Shown piece by piece: positions 33,901 through 44,894 of a DNA stretch of 64,000 nt. The translations under genes were made by a program, and so were the position numbers. The notes under the pieces were generated by a model. That model was given only the letters and a program-made list of their open reading frames with translations, did no database searches and was not told where the DNA came from. Origin of the DNA: Ascaphus truei (Eukaryota > Chordata > Amphibia > Anura > Ascaphidae); assembly GCA_036426205.1 (NCBI GenBank), contig CM071570.1, forward strand, positions 140,573,048 through 140,637,047, given 5' to 3'. How positions within the stretch are numbered: the stretch's first letter is position 1; every line of letters starts with the position of its first letter.

Positions 33901-35497
33901 AGTGATGGGGCAGTCTTCTTTTTTTATCTCACGGGTTAACTCATGAGGACTCAGGTATGATGTTGGAGTTGTACTGTGGAAGGCCTCATACACAGGGTCT
34001 TTAGCTGATCATCATCCTCTTCCTCCTCCTAGAACTTGCAAGGAATATTATAGATAGTGATTGAAGGCTAAGGAATGATCTTAGAAACAGAGTCATGGTG
34101 AGTAACATGCTGGTCTTTGTAAACAGCAGAAACCATGGTACCCTTGACCTTTATGACTGTATATGGTCGAGAGTCAAAGGGAGAACAATGTGTTCTTGGA
34201 CTTTGAAGTGCTTTTCTGCACAGATTTTTCATTTTTGTTTAGCCAATGTATTAGTGTTATGAAAATCTATGTTGCCTAAAGGTATAATACATTCTGGTAA
34301 TTTCGTACAATGTTGTCTGCCAAAAAGATGTGTTGCTGGTAATTTAGCAGTAGGGATATGTGGCTTGGAACGGTAGTTTCATAATAATTTATAAATTCAT
34401 GTTTTCATAGTTTCTTCCTGCCACTGTATTTGAAATTGCTTTCAAACTGTCCACATATATCATTCAGTTTCAGCATTGGCTTTGGGCTAGTAAGTAGTGA
34501 TCTTTCAATCTATGTATGATAGCTGCCAACATGTTTAAATGAATGACTAGTAAATTATGATCCATTGTGCACTTTAACATCTTAAGGAATACAAAGGTGG
34601 AAAATGTATTTTCTAAATTGAGACGCACAGTATAGGCCATCTTGGATTTGATCATTTCCCCTTTTGGATATCTGGAGTATTTTTCATTGCAACAAAAGAA
34701 TACTCTTCAAATTGAAAGAGGTCAAAGGTTTTTAGTTTGTATGGGGTACAGCAACTTCACAGGGAATGCAGGATTTTACCATCATTCTATCATCTTATGT
34801 ATGCATGGGAACCACATTTTCTCTCGTAATAACTGCTTAGTAGAGATGGGCGAATGTAGAAAAATTTGATCTGCAAATGATTTGCAATATTTCAGCCAAA
34901 ATTCGATTCACGGTCAATTCTTTGAACTCAAATTTATTAAATATTTTTGCTGAATGTACTTAAACCCACAGCTATATTCTCTTCTCTCTCCTTTTTTGCG
35001 AATGTCTTAACATTTGATTAGCGAATGTTTCTAAATATTCGATTAGTTTAGAGCATTTTAACCTTTTTATTCTGTTCAATTGTGATTTTGGCGCACTGAA
35101 TATCTTTGCCCGTATTGGACCTGACAAAAATTTCATACGTTTTTATACAAAATACAATGTAACAATGTCACTAGAAATGTCTACTTTGAAACATAGAATA
35201 GCATTGTGCTATGTGACCTTGTACATTCATGTATCTAAATTAGATGCTTATAAAGAGAAAGGGAGTTACCTTTACTGGACATTTTACCAGCCAGGCTGAG
35301 AAAGCAAAGAAGAATTGCAGCAGAAGCCCCTTTATTCACATGTGGCCTTGCTTCTGTATAACTTGCTATATTGCAAAGCTCTGAGAAGAGTGTCTCCATG
35401 TCTTACATCTACAGTAAGTTATCTCCAAGTTTTCTTTCTAGAAGAAGAATAAAAAGTGTGAAAATAATATCTGGCACAATCTGTGCCTGAATTAATT
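33901..35497. other. Unclassified, with one possible MITE end
   Basis: TAGAGATGGGCGAATG at about 34842 resembles terminal words of some vertebrate MITEs, and GCGAATGT-type words follow at 34997-35030. No opposite end was found. A diverged copy of the 94-bp repeat sits at 35137-35225. No gene is recognised. Confidence 0.35.
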
Positions 35498-35591
35498 ATG
35501 CCAAGAACTTCACACGTTTCAATGCAAGATACAATGTAGAAATGTCTCACTTTAAACACTGCTTTTTGTTTGTTTAATATGACCTTATACT
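35498..35591. repeat. 94-bp direct repeat, copy 2
   Basis: Near-identical partner of 32694-32787 in the same orientation, 2.8 kb away. The flanks differ on both sides. Confidence 0.85.
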
Positions 35592-35738
35592 AGAAAACCA
35601 CATTGCAAGGGGCGAGGGGTGGGTACTAGACCCTTGATCCATCTTGGAAAGATATTTTTCATTTGGGCAACTTCCATAGGAGACAGTGGCAAAATAGACC
35701 CCACACCCCTAGTATAGCCCAGTGAATAGCACAGAGCA

Positions 35739-36120
35739 TGTCAGACTCCTACAACTATCTACCCCCACCCGAGTACGTGCAGCACACCCCAGTGTGAGGG
35801 TCTGCCATCTACGCCCCTCCCGGCATGCTCCCGGCTTACACAAACCCGCGATCAGGTGTTCTGCCTCTGCTGCCTACTGCAGCACATCTCGCAGACCAGT
35901 CATTACCAGCGTACCTTCTAGGGGCGCGCGCGGACCTCACTCAGCACTAAATGCTGTCCCCGCTGGTCCCGCCTCCAGGCTTCACTCGCGCGGTGACGTC
36001 ACCATCATGCAGTGCTCAACCACTATGTGCTGCACCCGCGCATAGTCAGCTCCATTCCGCTGTGTAATAGAATTCACCTGTCTTGTCTCCATCAGCCAAC
36101 CCCAGCCATGCATACTATGG
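35739..36120 (+). mobile_element. Gypsy family-A 5' LTR, left part (split by L2)
   Basis: CpG-rich sequence with words shared with the U3 of the 31875 LTR. The likely start is TGTCAGACTCC at 35739 or TGTGAGGGTC at 35793. It stops at the L2 3' tail near 36138 and its continuation starts near 38995. Together the two parts come to about 850-900 bases, close to the 800-base family length. Confidence 0.6.
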
Positions 36121-36137
36121 CGTATGCTTCCTCCTAA

Positions 36138-38990
36138 TTGTATTGTATTGTATGTCTCTATTTATATAGCGCCATCAATGTACATAGCGCTTCACAGTAG
36201 TAATACTGTACATGTTGTAATCATATAAAAACAAATAATATAAATAACAGGTCAGAGGGATAAGTGCTTCAGACATAAAACTAACATTAAGGAAGAGGAG
36301 TCCCTGCTCCGAGGAGCATACAATCTAAATGGTAGGTAGGGGGAACATATAGAGACAGTAGGAGGGAATTCTAGTAAGTGTGTTTGCAGGATGCCAAGCT
36401 TTATGTATTATGTGTCCAGGATTATCCACAGTGATATTCATATGCTTCTTTAAGCAAATTTGTCTTAAGGTGGGTCTTAAAGGTGGATAGAGAGGGTGCT
36501 TGTTGGGTATTGAGGGGAAGGGCATTCCAGAGGTGCGGGGCAGTCAGTGAGAAAAGTTTAAGGTGGGAGAGGGCTTTAGATACAAAGGAAAGAAGACATC
36601 CTTGAGAAGAACGCAAGAGTCGGGATGGTGCATAGCGAGAAATTAGGGCTGAGATGTAAGGAGGGGCAGAAGAGTGTAAAGCTTTAAAAGTGAGGAGGAG
36701 AAATGAGTGTGAGATGCGGGATTTGATCGGAAGCCAGGAGAGGGATTTCAGGAGGGGAGACGCGGAGACAGATTTAGGAAACAGTAGAGTGATTCTGGCA
36801 GCAGCGTTTAGGATAGAATGTAAGGGAGACAGGTGAGAGACAGGAAGGCCAGACAGCAGGAGGTTGCAGTAATCGAGACGGGAGAGAATGAGGGCCTGAG
36901 TCAGAGTTTTAGCAGTTGAGTAACAGAGGAAAGATAGTATCTTTGTGATATTGCGGAGGAAAAAGCGACACGTTTTAGAAAAGTTTGAATGTGAGAGTAG
37001 TAGGCCAGGTTTGGGAGAAAGTATAAGGAGCTCTGTTTTTGCCATGTTAAGTTTCAGTCGGCGGATGGCCATCCAGGATGATATTCCAGAGAGACATTCA
37101 GAAACTTTGGTCTGTATAGCAGGTGTAAGGTCAGGGGTTGAAAGGTAAATTTGTGTGTCGTCAGCATAGAGGTGATATTTAAACCCAAAAGATGTGATTA
37201 GGTCACCTAGAGAGATTGTTTAAAGAGAAAAGAGAAGGGGTCCCAGGACAGAGCCCTGGGGTTACCCCACAGAGCGATCGATAGAGGAGGAGGGGGTGTT
37301 AGCAAAAAAGACACTGAAATTACGATGGGAGAGGTAAGAGGAGATCCAGGATAGAGCTTTGTTCCGAATACCAAGAGTATGGAGAATGTGGAGGAGAGGA
37401 GGGTGGTCCACGGTGTCAAATTCTGCAGACAGGTCGAGTAATATGAGCAGAGTGTAATGACCTCTGTCTTTGGCAGCATGAAGGTCGTCGGTTATTTTAG
37501 TGAGGTCTGTTTCAGTAGAGTGAGCAGTGCGGAAGCCAGATTGTAGAGGGTCTAGAAGAGACTAGGTGTTGAGAAAGTGTAGCAATCGAGAGAATACAAG
37601 ACGTTCAAGGAGTTTGGAGGCAAAAGGCAGGATGGAGACAGGTCGATAGTTAGAAGGACCAGGGTCAAGCTTGCTGTTTTTGATTTTGAGTAATGGTATA
37701 ACGGTTGTATGCTTGAAGGAGGATGGAGAGGTTTTAGGAGATGGGAAGGAATGGGATCAAGAGGGCAGGTGGTAGAGGGAGAAGAGGAGATCAGCAGTGA
37801 CATATCCTCTTCCGAGATAGCAGAAAAAGAGTCAAGAAAGGCAGGAGGAGAGTTATGAAGCGGTGTGGGATGGGAGGAGGCAACAGATGGGATGTTCTGA
37901 TGTATGGATTCCACCTTTTCCTTAAAAAAGTCAGCAAAGTCCTAAGGTGAGATGGAGGAAGAAGAGGAGGCAGCCAAGGGTTTTCTGAGTAGAGAGTCAA
38001 AGACAGAAAAGAGTCGGCGTGGGTTAGACTTGTACGTGTTGATTAGTGATGAAAAGTAGGTTTGTTTAGCCTGAGAGAGGGCAGAGTTGAAACAGGACAG
38101 CATAGATTTGTAGTGAAGGAAGTCTGCGAGCGTATGAGATTTCCTCCAGAGGCGTTCAGAGGAGCGAGTGGAGGAACGCAGCATGCATGTGTGGGAATTT
38201 AGCCAGGGTCTGGGGTTAGAAGGGCGAGGACGGCAGAGAGCAAGTGGGGCATGTAGATCAAGAGAGGAGGATAAGGCAGAGTTGTAGTTCCTGACGAGGT
38301 TGTCAGGGTCTGAAGCAGAACTGAGAGAGGAGAGGGAGGAGCGTAAAGTGGAATCAAAAGCTGAAAGGTTAATAGAGCACAGGTTTCTGCAAAAATGAGG
38401 GCGAGATGGAGAGGGGAGAAGCGGGAGAGAGAAAATGACATGAGGTGATGGTCAGAGCCAGGTCTCAGTTATAGCAAATAGGAGCAGAGAGTGAGAGAGA
38501 AAGAAGTCATGCCCGGAGAGGAACTTGTTAGAGAGGGAGTGAGCATTCCAAAGGGCACAGGAGAAAGGGAGAGAGGAGTAGAAGTTGCATGTGGGAGGTG
38601 AGGACGAGAGCATGTAGAAATAAGGCAGGGACCCGGATTGGGAGAGATATCCCCAGAAGCAAGGTGGAGAAGCATGGATAGAAAGAGAATGTGTGAGGAT
38701 GATTAATAGGGGTGTGTTTTAGTGCAGGGTGTATAGCTGTGTGGTGTCAGAGGGCGCAGGTAAGAAAGTAGTTCATGTGAACTGAGAAGTGGGGAAGAAA
38801 GGAGAGATGGAGATATATGAATATAGTTAGAGACATGATAAGGCTGGTGGAATTAAGTGCATAATTTGAAAACTAAGTGAGGTTACAGCAAATATAAAAA
38901 GTAATAAACTCAGCAATAGATAAGTGCTGAGATGTGCAGTCTGGGATGATATCCTCCATTCCAGCGTAGATCAAATGCAGGAATCAGAAC
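36138..38990 (-). mobile_element. L2 LINE (minus strand), internally deleted
   Basis: The minus-strand 3' tail ends in repeated ACAAT units (plus 36140-36155). It is preceded by the GCGCTATATAAATAG signature and by AGATTGTATGCTCC...GCAGGGACT, both typical of L2 3' UTRs. The coding region runs from about 38675 to 36422 in several frames. The insertion lies inside a Gypsy LTR, so the L2 is younger than that LTR. No target duplication was resolved. Confidence 0.85.
36422..38675 (-). pseudogene. L2 ORF2: endonuclease remnant and reverse transcriptase (degenerate)
   Basis: From the N-terminus (plus 38675) it reads LLHLASGDISPNPGP, the conserved opening of L2 ORF2 with a 2A-like DxxxNPGP motif. 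An ITETWL word near plus 38470 ends the endonuclease start. Most of the endonuclease is then deleted and the frame resumes at a SDHHLMSF-type word. RT blocks follow: a [16 protein letters not shown] region near 37395-37435, GLPQGSVLGPLLF near 37245, and YADD near 37160. The last 216 codons (37072-36422) are open and hold the L2 C-terminal blocks [26 protein letters not shown] and LWNALP. At least six frame changes are needed across the gene. It encodes no functional protein. In intact L2 this protein nicks DNA and primes reverse transcription. Confidence 0.88.
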
Positions 38991-38994
38991 CATT

Positions 38995-39506
38995 AGGTGG
39001 TGTCCACTTTTCCACTTCTTTTTGAACGTCCTCATTGGTCTGTTCTTCCTATATATGCTCAGTCTGCCTTCTGGCACATTGGCTGAGCATAACCTTGTTT
39101 ATGTGCGCTGTGTTCACTGCAGTCTGTCTTTCACTGCCTCCTGTCTGAGCCTTGCCTGTCTTGTTCCATTTTACCTGACCTTGCTTGTTCTTTGGATTCC
39201 GCACTTCTCCGCTCCTGACCCGGATTACTAACGATGATCCGTATCTCTTCGCTCCTGACCCCGGCTTACCCACGACGATCCGCACCTCTTCAATTCTGAC
39301 CTTGGCTAAAGTACCTGCAACAATCCATACTTCTCCAATCCAGACCTCGGCAAGTATCACTGACCATCCTGAAATCTCCTACCCTGACCCGGCTACCTAG
39401 ACCTATCTAAACTCCAGATGCACCCTCGCGACTGTGGGTTGGTGTTTATCACATCCCCACCTTGGCCTCGCGGTCACACCTTGTTTGTGGTGAGCGCATC
39501 GTTACA
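38995..39506 (+). mobile_element. Gypsy family-A 5' LTR, right part
   Basis: It contains the family TATA region CCTATATATGCTCAG (39050) and GGCACATTGGCTGAGCATAA (39080), then repeated CTCCGCTCCTGACCC and CCTCTTCAATTCTGACC words. It ends GTGAGCGCATCGTTACA at 39506. The gag start codon is 21 bases further on. No clear primer-binding site (TGG...) is present in that gap. Confidence 0.75.
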
Positions 39507-39526
39507 GTATGCTCAGCCCTACAAAC

Positions 39527-40100
39527 ATGGACCCTGCTGAGGTGGGGCGAGTCTTGAGCACGTACACCAGCATGTTTTCGAAGATTGAGAAATATTTAGA
39601 GCAGAACGACCAACGCATTGACTTTTTACAAGAGAATCTCCTGTCTCTCACGGTCCGGGCGCAAGCCCCTCCTCCTGCCCCTTGGGTTCTGCTACCACCA
39701 CGTCTACACTTATGCCTATGACCCTGACATCTGAACCCCGACTTCTAACACCCAATCGTTACGCGGGAAATCCCCACGTATGCCGAGGGTTTCTTAATCA
39801 ATGCTTTATTCAGTTCAAAATTATGCCTTCTTGTTTTCCTTCTCAAAGATCCAAGGTGGCATATATAATTTCGCTACTCACCGATGACGCACTGGCCTGG
39901 GCTTCCCCCATCTGGGAGTGTCTTCTCCCCAGATAAGCACACTGGAATCTTTTCACCCCGATATCCCTGAACCCATGCAACTAGGAGGTAATAAGTTGTC
40001 TGCCACGGAGAAAGAACACCGACGTAATTCCGGACTTTGTACTGTGGCAATCCCGGTCATCTGGTACTTCATTTCCCCCACAAGTCAGGAAATGCCATTG
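39527..40100 (+). pseudogene. Gypsy gag (frameshifted, truncated)
   Basis: ATG at 39527 opens a frame with an amphipathic N-terminal helix region (SKIEKYLEQNDQRIDFLQ) and a proline-rich linker. It shifts near 39690 into a frame carrying the capsid signature CRGFLNQC, F-x6-CFPSQRSKVAYI, ISLLTDDALAWA and PIWE, all characteristic of vertebrate Ty3/Gypsy Gag. After another stop near 39935 the EPMQLGG block and a zinc-knuckle-like CGNPGHL region appear near 40040-40075 in a third frame. The last zinc ligand is not evident. Gag packages the element RNA in virus-like particles. No protease or pol follows, because Penelope-derived sequence starts near 40110-40340. Confidence 0.8.
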
Positions 40101-40339
40101 ATTATACATATAATTTTCATTCAGTATTTGGATATCCCTTGGGTTTCAGTTTTTGACATTTATGTACATAGTGCTTTCCTTGTTATATATGTTTGGTCAC
40201 CACAGTGATTTATTCACTCCAATACACGTTAGGTGTATTAAGGTCTACATTTAAACAAAATTTTCCTTTTTTATCTTAATATCATTAAAATTGATTTTAA
40301 ATTTATCATCATATCAAACTATACAATGAGTGCTTGTAA

Positions 40340-40816
40340 AATGGTGTGCTTTATCTAATCTTTATAAGATTCATAAAGTATGATTATACGCCCTGGTAGA
40401 CCTATTATTGCTGCTACTTATTCTCTCAATCAGCCCCCGGTGATTTATGTGGACAAAATCTTACAGCCAGCAGTTTACACGGTACCCTCTTATCTTAGGG
40501 ATACCTCAGATTTTCTAAGTACATTGAGAGTAATTCCTAAGTTCAGTGGTAGTGTTATTATAGTTACCATGGACGAAGCAAGTATATATACCATTATACC
40601 TCATGATGAGCGTCTGGAGGTATTGAAGGCAGCATTAATATCTCATTTTGCAGATACTGTCCCCATAGAGTAAATTATGCTGCTATTTCATATCATACTG
40701 TACAATAATTATTTTAAATTTGAGCAGCAGTACCATTTGCAGGTCAAAGGAACTGCTATGAGTAGCAACGTGGCCCTGGCATATGCAAACTTATTTATGG
40801 CACATTTTGAAAATTA
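40340..40816 (+). pseudogene. PLE2 reverse transcriptase, N-terminal half
   Basis: KIHK near 40365 is followed, after one frame change, by the frame from 40380. That frame reads RPGRPIIA, VDKILQPAVYTVPSYLRDT, and VTMDEASIYTIIPHDE, the RT motif A region with its aspartate. TAA at 40671 is in frame, and the same frame resumes with [22 protein letters not shown] to 40816. This order (GRPI, SYLRDT, motif A, GTAM...ANLFM) is the standard Penelope RT order and overlaps the part missing from PLE1. The sequence stops abruptly before the YxDD motif, where unrelated sequence is inserted. The remaining protein is at 43240-43975. Confidence 0.8.
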
Positions 40817-41600
40817 AAAAAGGGGAAGGAGTGCAGAATCCAAGAGACGGAGGCTGCAGAAACTCCAAAAACAGGGCTCTCGGGTAGGTATTTAAAGGTA
40901 CAAAGGAAAATAATTTATTATTCAACAAAAGATCAAAAAATGGACAAAAAGATAATAAAAGCAGTTAAAAACATATCAACGACTCTAGATCACAAATATA
41001 GAAACCTATGTGGTTGTAGCAAGCAATAGAGGTAAAGGGTTAAATCATAATAAACACTGCAAGTGTGTGTGAACAAGGTGTCTCACAGAGATCCCAAACA
41101 AACAGGAGAGGTGGCAATAACCTCTCCTGAATTAGGGGATAACTGTCCAGCTGGATGAAATTTGCATCAGCTGGAATGATAAGCAAACAATGGTGGAACA
41201 TACAGTGAACTAATCCAGAAATCATCTGGATACAGTCCTGACAAATGACTCATATGCATATAATAACAAACTCATAGCAAATACGAGAGTCGCATATAAT
41301 ATCAAAATCCATTGAAGACAGCACAAGTAGGTGCAGGCAATAAATACTATGGGGAACAGAAAAAAGAGTCCATAAGTCCAATATCCTAAAGGCAGAAGCA
41401 AGGTAGTAAAAATAATGATGCTGTGGTACTGGTAATAAGTCTATAATAGTAAAATAAGCTTAATGTATGCTCAAGGAAAACCTATGTCGGCAAAGGTAGC
41501 CAAAATTGTAGCAGGCAATGAATACATACGTAAAGAAGCTCCAATTAGCCTACTGCCTTTGGTCACAAAATGGTAACAATAAGTATACATAGGCTTTTAG
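40817..41600. other. Inserted block in PLE2, left part, class unclear
   Basis: On the minus strand the words TTTTGTTGAATAATAAATTA and TGTACCTTTAAATACC look like the terminal region of another Penelope element or LTR. There is no coding frame and no ribozyme core. CCTATGT/ATAG-type words recur around 41000-41560. Confidence 0.35.
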
Positions 41601-41689
41601 AAAAAAAATGGCACACTATCAAATAGTATCTGCATCGGTCAGAATAGCCAAAATAGTGGCAAATGATAATGCATTTAAAAACAAGCTAC

Positions 41690-42168
41690 AATTGCGGGGA
41701 AGAACCGGGGGCCCCACAGCACCCCATGAAGGAGCCTGTAACTTGGGAAGTAGGGTGCCCCCAAGGCTGAAATCAACTTTGTTCAGCTCAGGATACCCCC
41801 TGCTCACGCACACTATGAATAAAAATAAAATGTAAACAGCTTCATTACCTTAGCAGGTACCTGTTAAGGTAATCATTTTTTATTGGGGGTGGGGGATGTT
41901 TGATACTAGTGTGAGGGAGCAGGGGGTCTCCTGAGTTTAACAAAGCTGATTTCAGCCTCGGAGACCCCACACTTCCCAAGATATAGGCCCCGGTATGGGG
42001 TGCTGGTATGCCCTCTGCTTTGTTTAGATCCAACGGTTACGTGACCCACAAGATTTTAACATGGAGATACTGGCACCCCATAATGGGGCCTGTATCTCAG
42101 GAAGTAGGGGGTCCTCGGAACTGAAATCAATGCGGTTCAGCTACGGAGACCACATGCTACATTACTGT
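41690..42168. repeat. Foldback module H, copies 3 and 4
   Basis: 41690-41815 is a half copy (GGGGTGCTGTGGGGCC-like complement, GAAGTAGGGTGCCCCC, CCCCCTGCTCACGCACACTA). 41903-42168 is a full, diverged hairpin with GAGCAGGGGGTCTCCTGAG at left and CGGAGACC near 42150. Both lie in the TIR-type element that hosts the solo LTR at 42243. Confidence 0.65.
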
Positions 42169-42242
42169 AATGTTAGAATTTTAATAAAAAACCCAGCGAT
42201 CGCCTGTGAGAGGCGTTCAGTTAGCGTGGCTGATTCAGCCTC

Positions 42243-43015
42243 TGTAACGCTCGCGCTGCCCACAAACAAGACAAGACCCCGGCACTGAGGTGGGAAGGTA
42301 TAACACCACACACCCTCAGCAGCGGATGCGTGCCTGGAAGGCGGATAGTTTAGCGTTGCTGGGTCTGGATTGGAGAGTGTAGGAGATGCGGTATACTTGC
42401 CGGGTTCTTGGATTGGAGAGTGCATTATAGTAGGGGTCTGTAAACCATGGTCTGGGATTGTAGAGAGCAGCAAAGTCCGAGTCTGTATGTTGTGTTCAAG
42501 GGTAGGAGAGATCGCCGTAGTCGAGGGTATGCCAAAGTCCAAAATCCAAAAGGGCCACAAACTAGCCGAGTCAGTACACAAGAGGTTAACTGCAAAGGTG
42601 ACAGAGTACTGCACAACTGGAGTGAGCTTCATGAGGCTTCATAGGGTTATGCTGAGCAAAGCATGGGAGGAAGCAGGAAGTATTTAAAGACAGGACAGAC
42701 CAATGGGGACAGGGGGCGGAGTGGAGGTGCGGCCCCAGTGGAGCTGGGATAGGCTGCAGGCAACAAGGGAGGGAGGGAGGAGAGACATGCCACGCAGCTG
42801 GGGATCGTCGCACGTCATCACGTGTGCGTGCCGTGCGGGAGAGACGCGCAACTCGTGCGGGAGGCAGGATCAGGTTCCGTGCGGCAGCTAGAAGAGCTGC
42901 GGGTGCACATGCGCTCTATTGGACCGCGCATGAGCAAGGAACTGTGGCTGCGGTGGCAGCAGCAGCGGGTAAGGAGGGAACACGCCGCAAAGGACGTGTT
43001 CCCTGATTCCTTACA
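42243..43015 (-). mobile_element. Gypsy family-A solo LTR, 773 bp, with 5-bp duplication
   Basis: The unit runs TGTAACGC...CCTTACA on the plus strand (minus strand: TGTAAGG...GTTACA). GCCTC flanks both sides exactly (42238-42242 and 43016-43020). The plus-strand start CCCACAAACAAGACAAGACCCC parallels the corresponding part of the 62715 LTR. On the minus strand, a TTTAAATACTTCC box near 42685 precedes a TGCTCAGCATAAC word, as in other family members. The 156-codon frame at 42162-42632 crosses the LTR end and is not a gene. Confidence 0.85.
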
Positions 43016-43020
43016 GCCTC

Positions 43021-43235
43021 TTCCTGTGCGTCTAGGTAGGACTCACACAACAGGGACCCCTGCTGTGTTACTCCGGCGGGCCATTAGTCTGTCGCGGGGC
43101 AACTCGCAAGGAACTAGGGCATATCTCGAAATTCCATTTTGAGATTTGTTAAAATAATGGCCGCTGCATCTGTACCACTCACTGGCCCTGATTAAAGCAC
43201 TTCCTTATTCACAAAAGGTAAGAGTTTCTGGGATA
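43021..43235. other. Right flank of the block inserted in PLE2
   Basis: GGTAGGACTCACACAACAGGGACC and GGCCGCTGCATCTGTA here match a block at 23350-23480, showing a dispersed repeat. No gene. Confidence 0.45.
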
Positions 43236-43239
43236 ATTG

Positions 43240-43975
43240 ATTAACCTGAACGGTTGGGCTCTTCTATTTCTGATTTCAAAGAACGTTCCACTTGCCAGAG
43301 GCTATACACCCTGTTCGTTAGAGGAGGCATTTGAACGGGAAATACTATTGACTGGACAAAAGGATGCTCTAATTAAAGGATAATTTTCCCCACACATACA
43401 ATAGAGGAAGCAATTTTCTGAGTTTCACAATGAGAAAACACTAGCATATCTTGCAGCATGACCACATTTTATCTGAGGTGTGCTGAGAACCCTTCATGAT
43501 AGCTTTTAAACGAGGGAGGTATATTTCGAACACACTGATTACATCTGATGCTAATATTTTTTATCAAATTACACATTTTCTTAGTCAAGGCAAACCTGGA
43601 AATTTTAGGTGCTGCAACTGTTCTATTTGCAATAGCTTGTGTACATTCTGTCATCCTTTTACTGGGGAGAGCATTAAAATGAAACATCGTATTACTTTTA
43701 CAGTAGGTCAACACATGTAGTATATTTCCTCAGATGTCCCTGTGGGTTACTCTATGTTGGTAAAATGACGAGGATGTTGAAACAACGTTTTATTGAACAT
43801 AAGAGCGTTATAAAGAAAGGTACTGATCCAACGGTATTGGTGCAACGTTGTGTCCAACATAAACATTCCATATCAACCATGAGGGTAATGGATATTGAGA
43901 TTATATCACCACTAAAACGAGCCTTAGATATGGACACTTCTCTTTTAAGGAGGGAAGAGTACTGAATATTTCATT
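43240..43975 (+). pseudogene. PLE2 linker and GIY-YIG endonuclease
   Basis: A RGYTPCSLEEAFERE-type block near 43290 corresponds to the linker after the RT in Penelope proteins, but stops follow. From 43496 the frame gives a CCNCSIC cysteine cluster, then after a shift near 43715 VVYFLRCPCGLLYVGK and RMLKQRFIEH, the GIY-YIG core, and ends with LLRREEYWIF-like residues at 43970. The catalytic tyrosines, arginine and glutamate region are recognisable. The CxxCxxC cluster is also in PLE1 and PLE3. RT motifs C-E are missing, so either the inserted block replaced them or a deletion accompanied it. Confidence 0.75.
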
Positions 43976-44603
43976 TACGTACACTGGAGGTGGGCTTAAC
44001 GAACAATAGAACCTTAAATGTTTCCTTGACAGGTTTTGATCGTGTCTCATCTGTGATGGACCTGCACCTGCATACCTCCGTCTGCTCCTGTTCATATTAT
44101 TCATATGCATGCTGGAAGATGTATTATTAGGGATGGCTTATTAATAGTTTAGTCTCAGTGACACTTCTGTCTTTGTGTGTTTTATGTTTGTTACTCTTTG
44201 TTGTATGTCATGTCTTATGGGTTTCATTTAGTGCATCATGTCCATTTACTTTCACTTTTCCCCATTGTATATACACTTTTATGTGGTATATGTTTGAGTA
44301 CTGATGCTCTTATGGGCATTTTACCCTTTATTTATGGGAAGATTAGGTGGTACTTATATGCTGGGAATTGTTTCTTGTGCCTATCACTCATTTTTTAGGG
44401 ATCTTGCTATTAGCGATCTGATAGCTGCTGGCACTACTGTATCCCCATTCACAGCATGGTGTTTTGATTACGAATGCTGTGTTTGGTGTCTAGGTTGCCA
44501 TATCAACAGGGGGAAGGCAGATGCGGTTTTAGCATGACGTGCTGTCGTCATGACAGAGAGCCGCGCGCTGACGCCGGGCTCACATTGATGTGAGCAGTGT
44601 GGT

Positions 44604-44613
44604 GCGCATGCGC
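44604..44613. promoter_or_regulatory. NRF1-type palindrome GCGCATGCGC in the PLE2 3' region
   Basis: Exact 10-mer with flanking T and G, matching YGCGCAYGCGCR. It lies about 140 bases upstream of the ribozyme-like motif, in the region that can act as promoter in Penelope tandem units. The regulatory role is inferred. Confidence 0.4.
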
Positions 44614-44734
44614 GGACCACCGTTGTGGCTGTGACGTCATGGTTGGTTCAGTTTTTGCGTCATTTGTCAGCTGTTGTGATTTAGGATGGGTGAGTAAGAG
44701 GGTATATATTTATGTGTTTAATATGCGTGTCAGC

Positions 44735-44790
44735 CCTTACCTTGATAAAGACTGTGTGGCAGTCGAAACATTGGTTTCATTGCTGAATAA
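44735..44790 (+). ncRNA. Degenerate hammerhead-like motif of PLE2
   Basis: TTGATAA (44742-44748), an extra A, stem II GACTG/CAGTC (44750-44754 with 44760-44764), then GAAAC. The order is that of the PLE1 motif, with the same extra A. The conserved first C is T and the conserved G of the CUGANGA box is A, so cleavage is unlikely. Stem II pairs perfectly although its sequence differs from the other copies. Confidence 0.55.
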
Positions 44791-44894
44791 ACTGCTTAAA
44801 AGAAGAACAAGTGCCTGGATTATTCCTTTCTCAATCTCCAGAATGACATTAAAAAAAAATAGAAGTTGAGCAAATAGGAGCTACTGAAATGGTC

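Noticed and set aside
35793..36045. 107-codon plus-strand frame
   Set aside because: It is CpG-rich U3 sequence of a Gypsy LTR, with no domain.
42162..42632. 156-codon minus-strand frame
   Set aside because: It spans the boundary of the solo LTR at 42243 and is made of repeated LTR words (CCTGACC/CTCTCCAATCC type).
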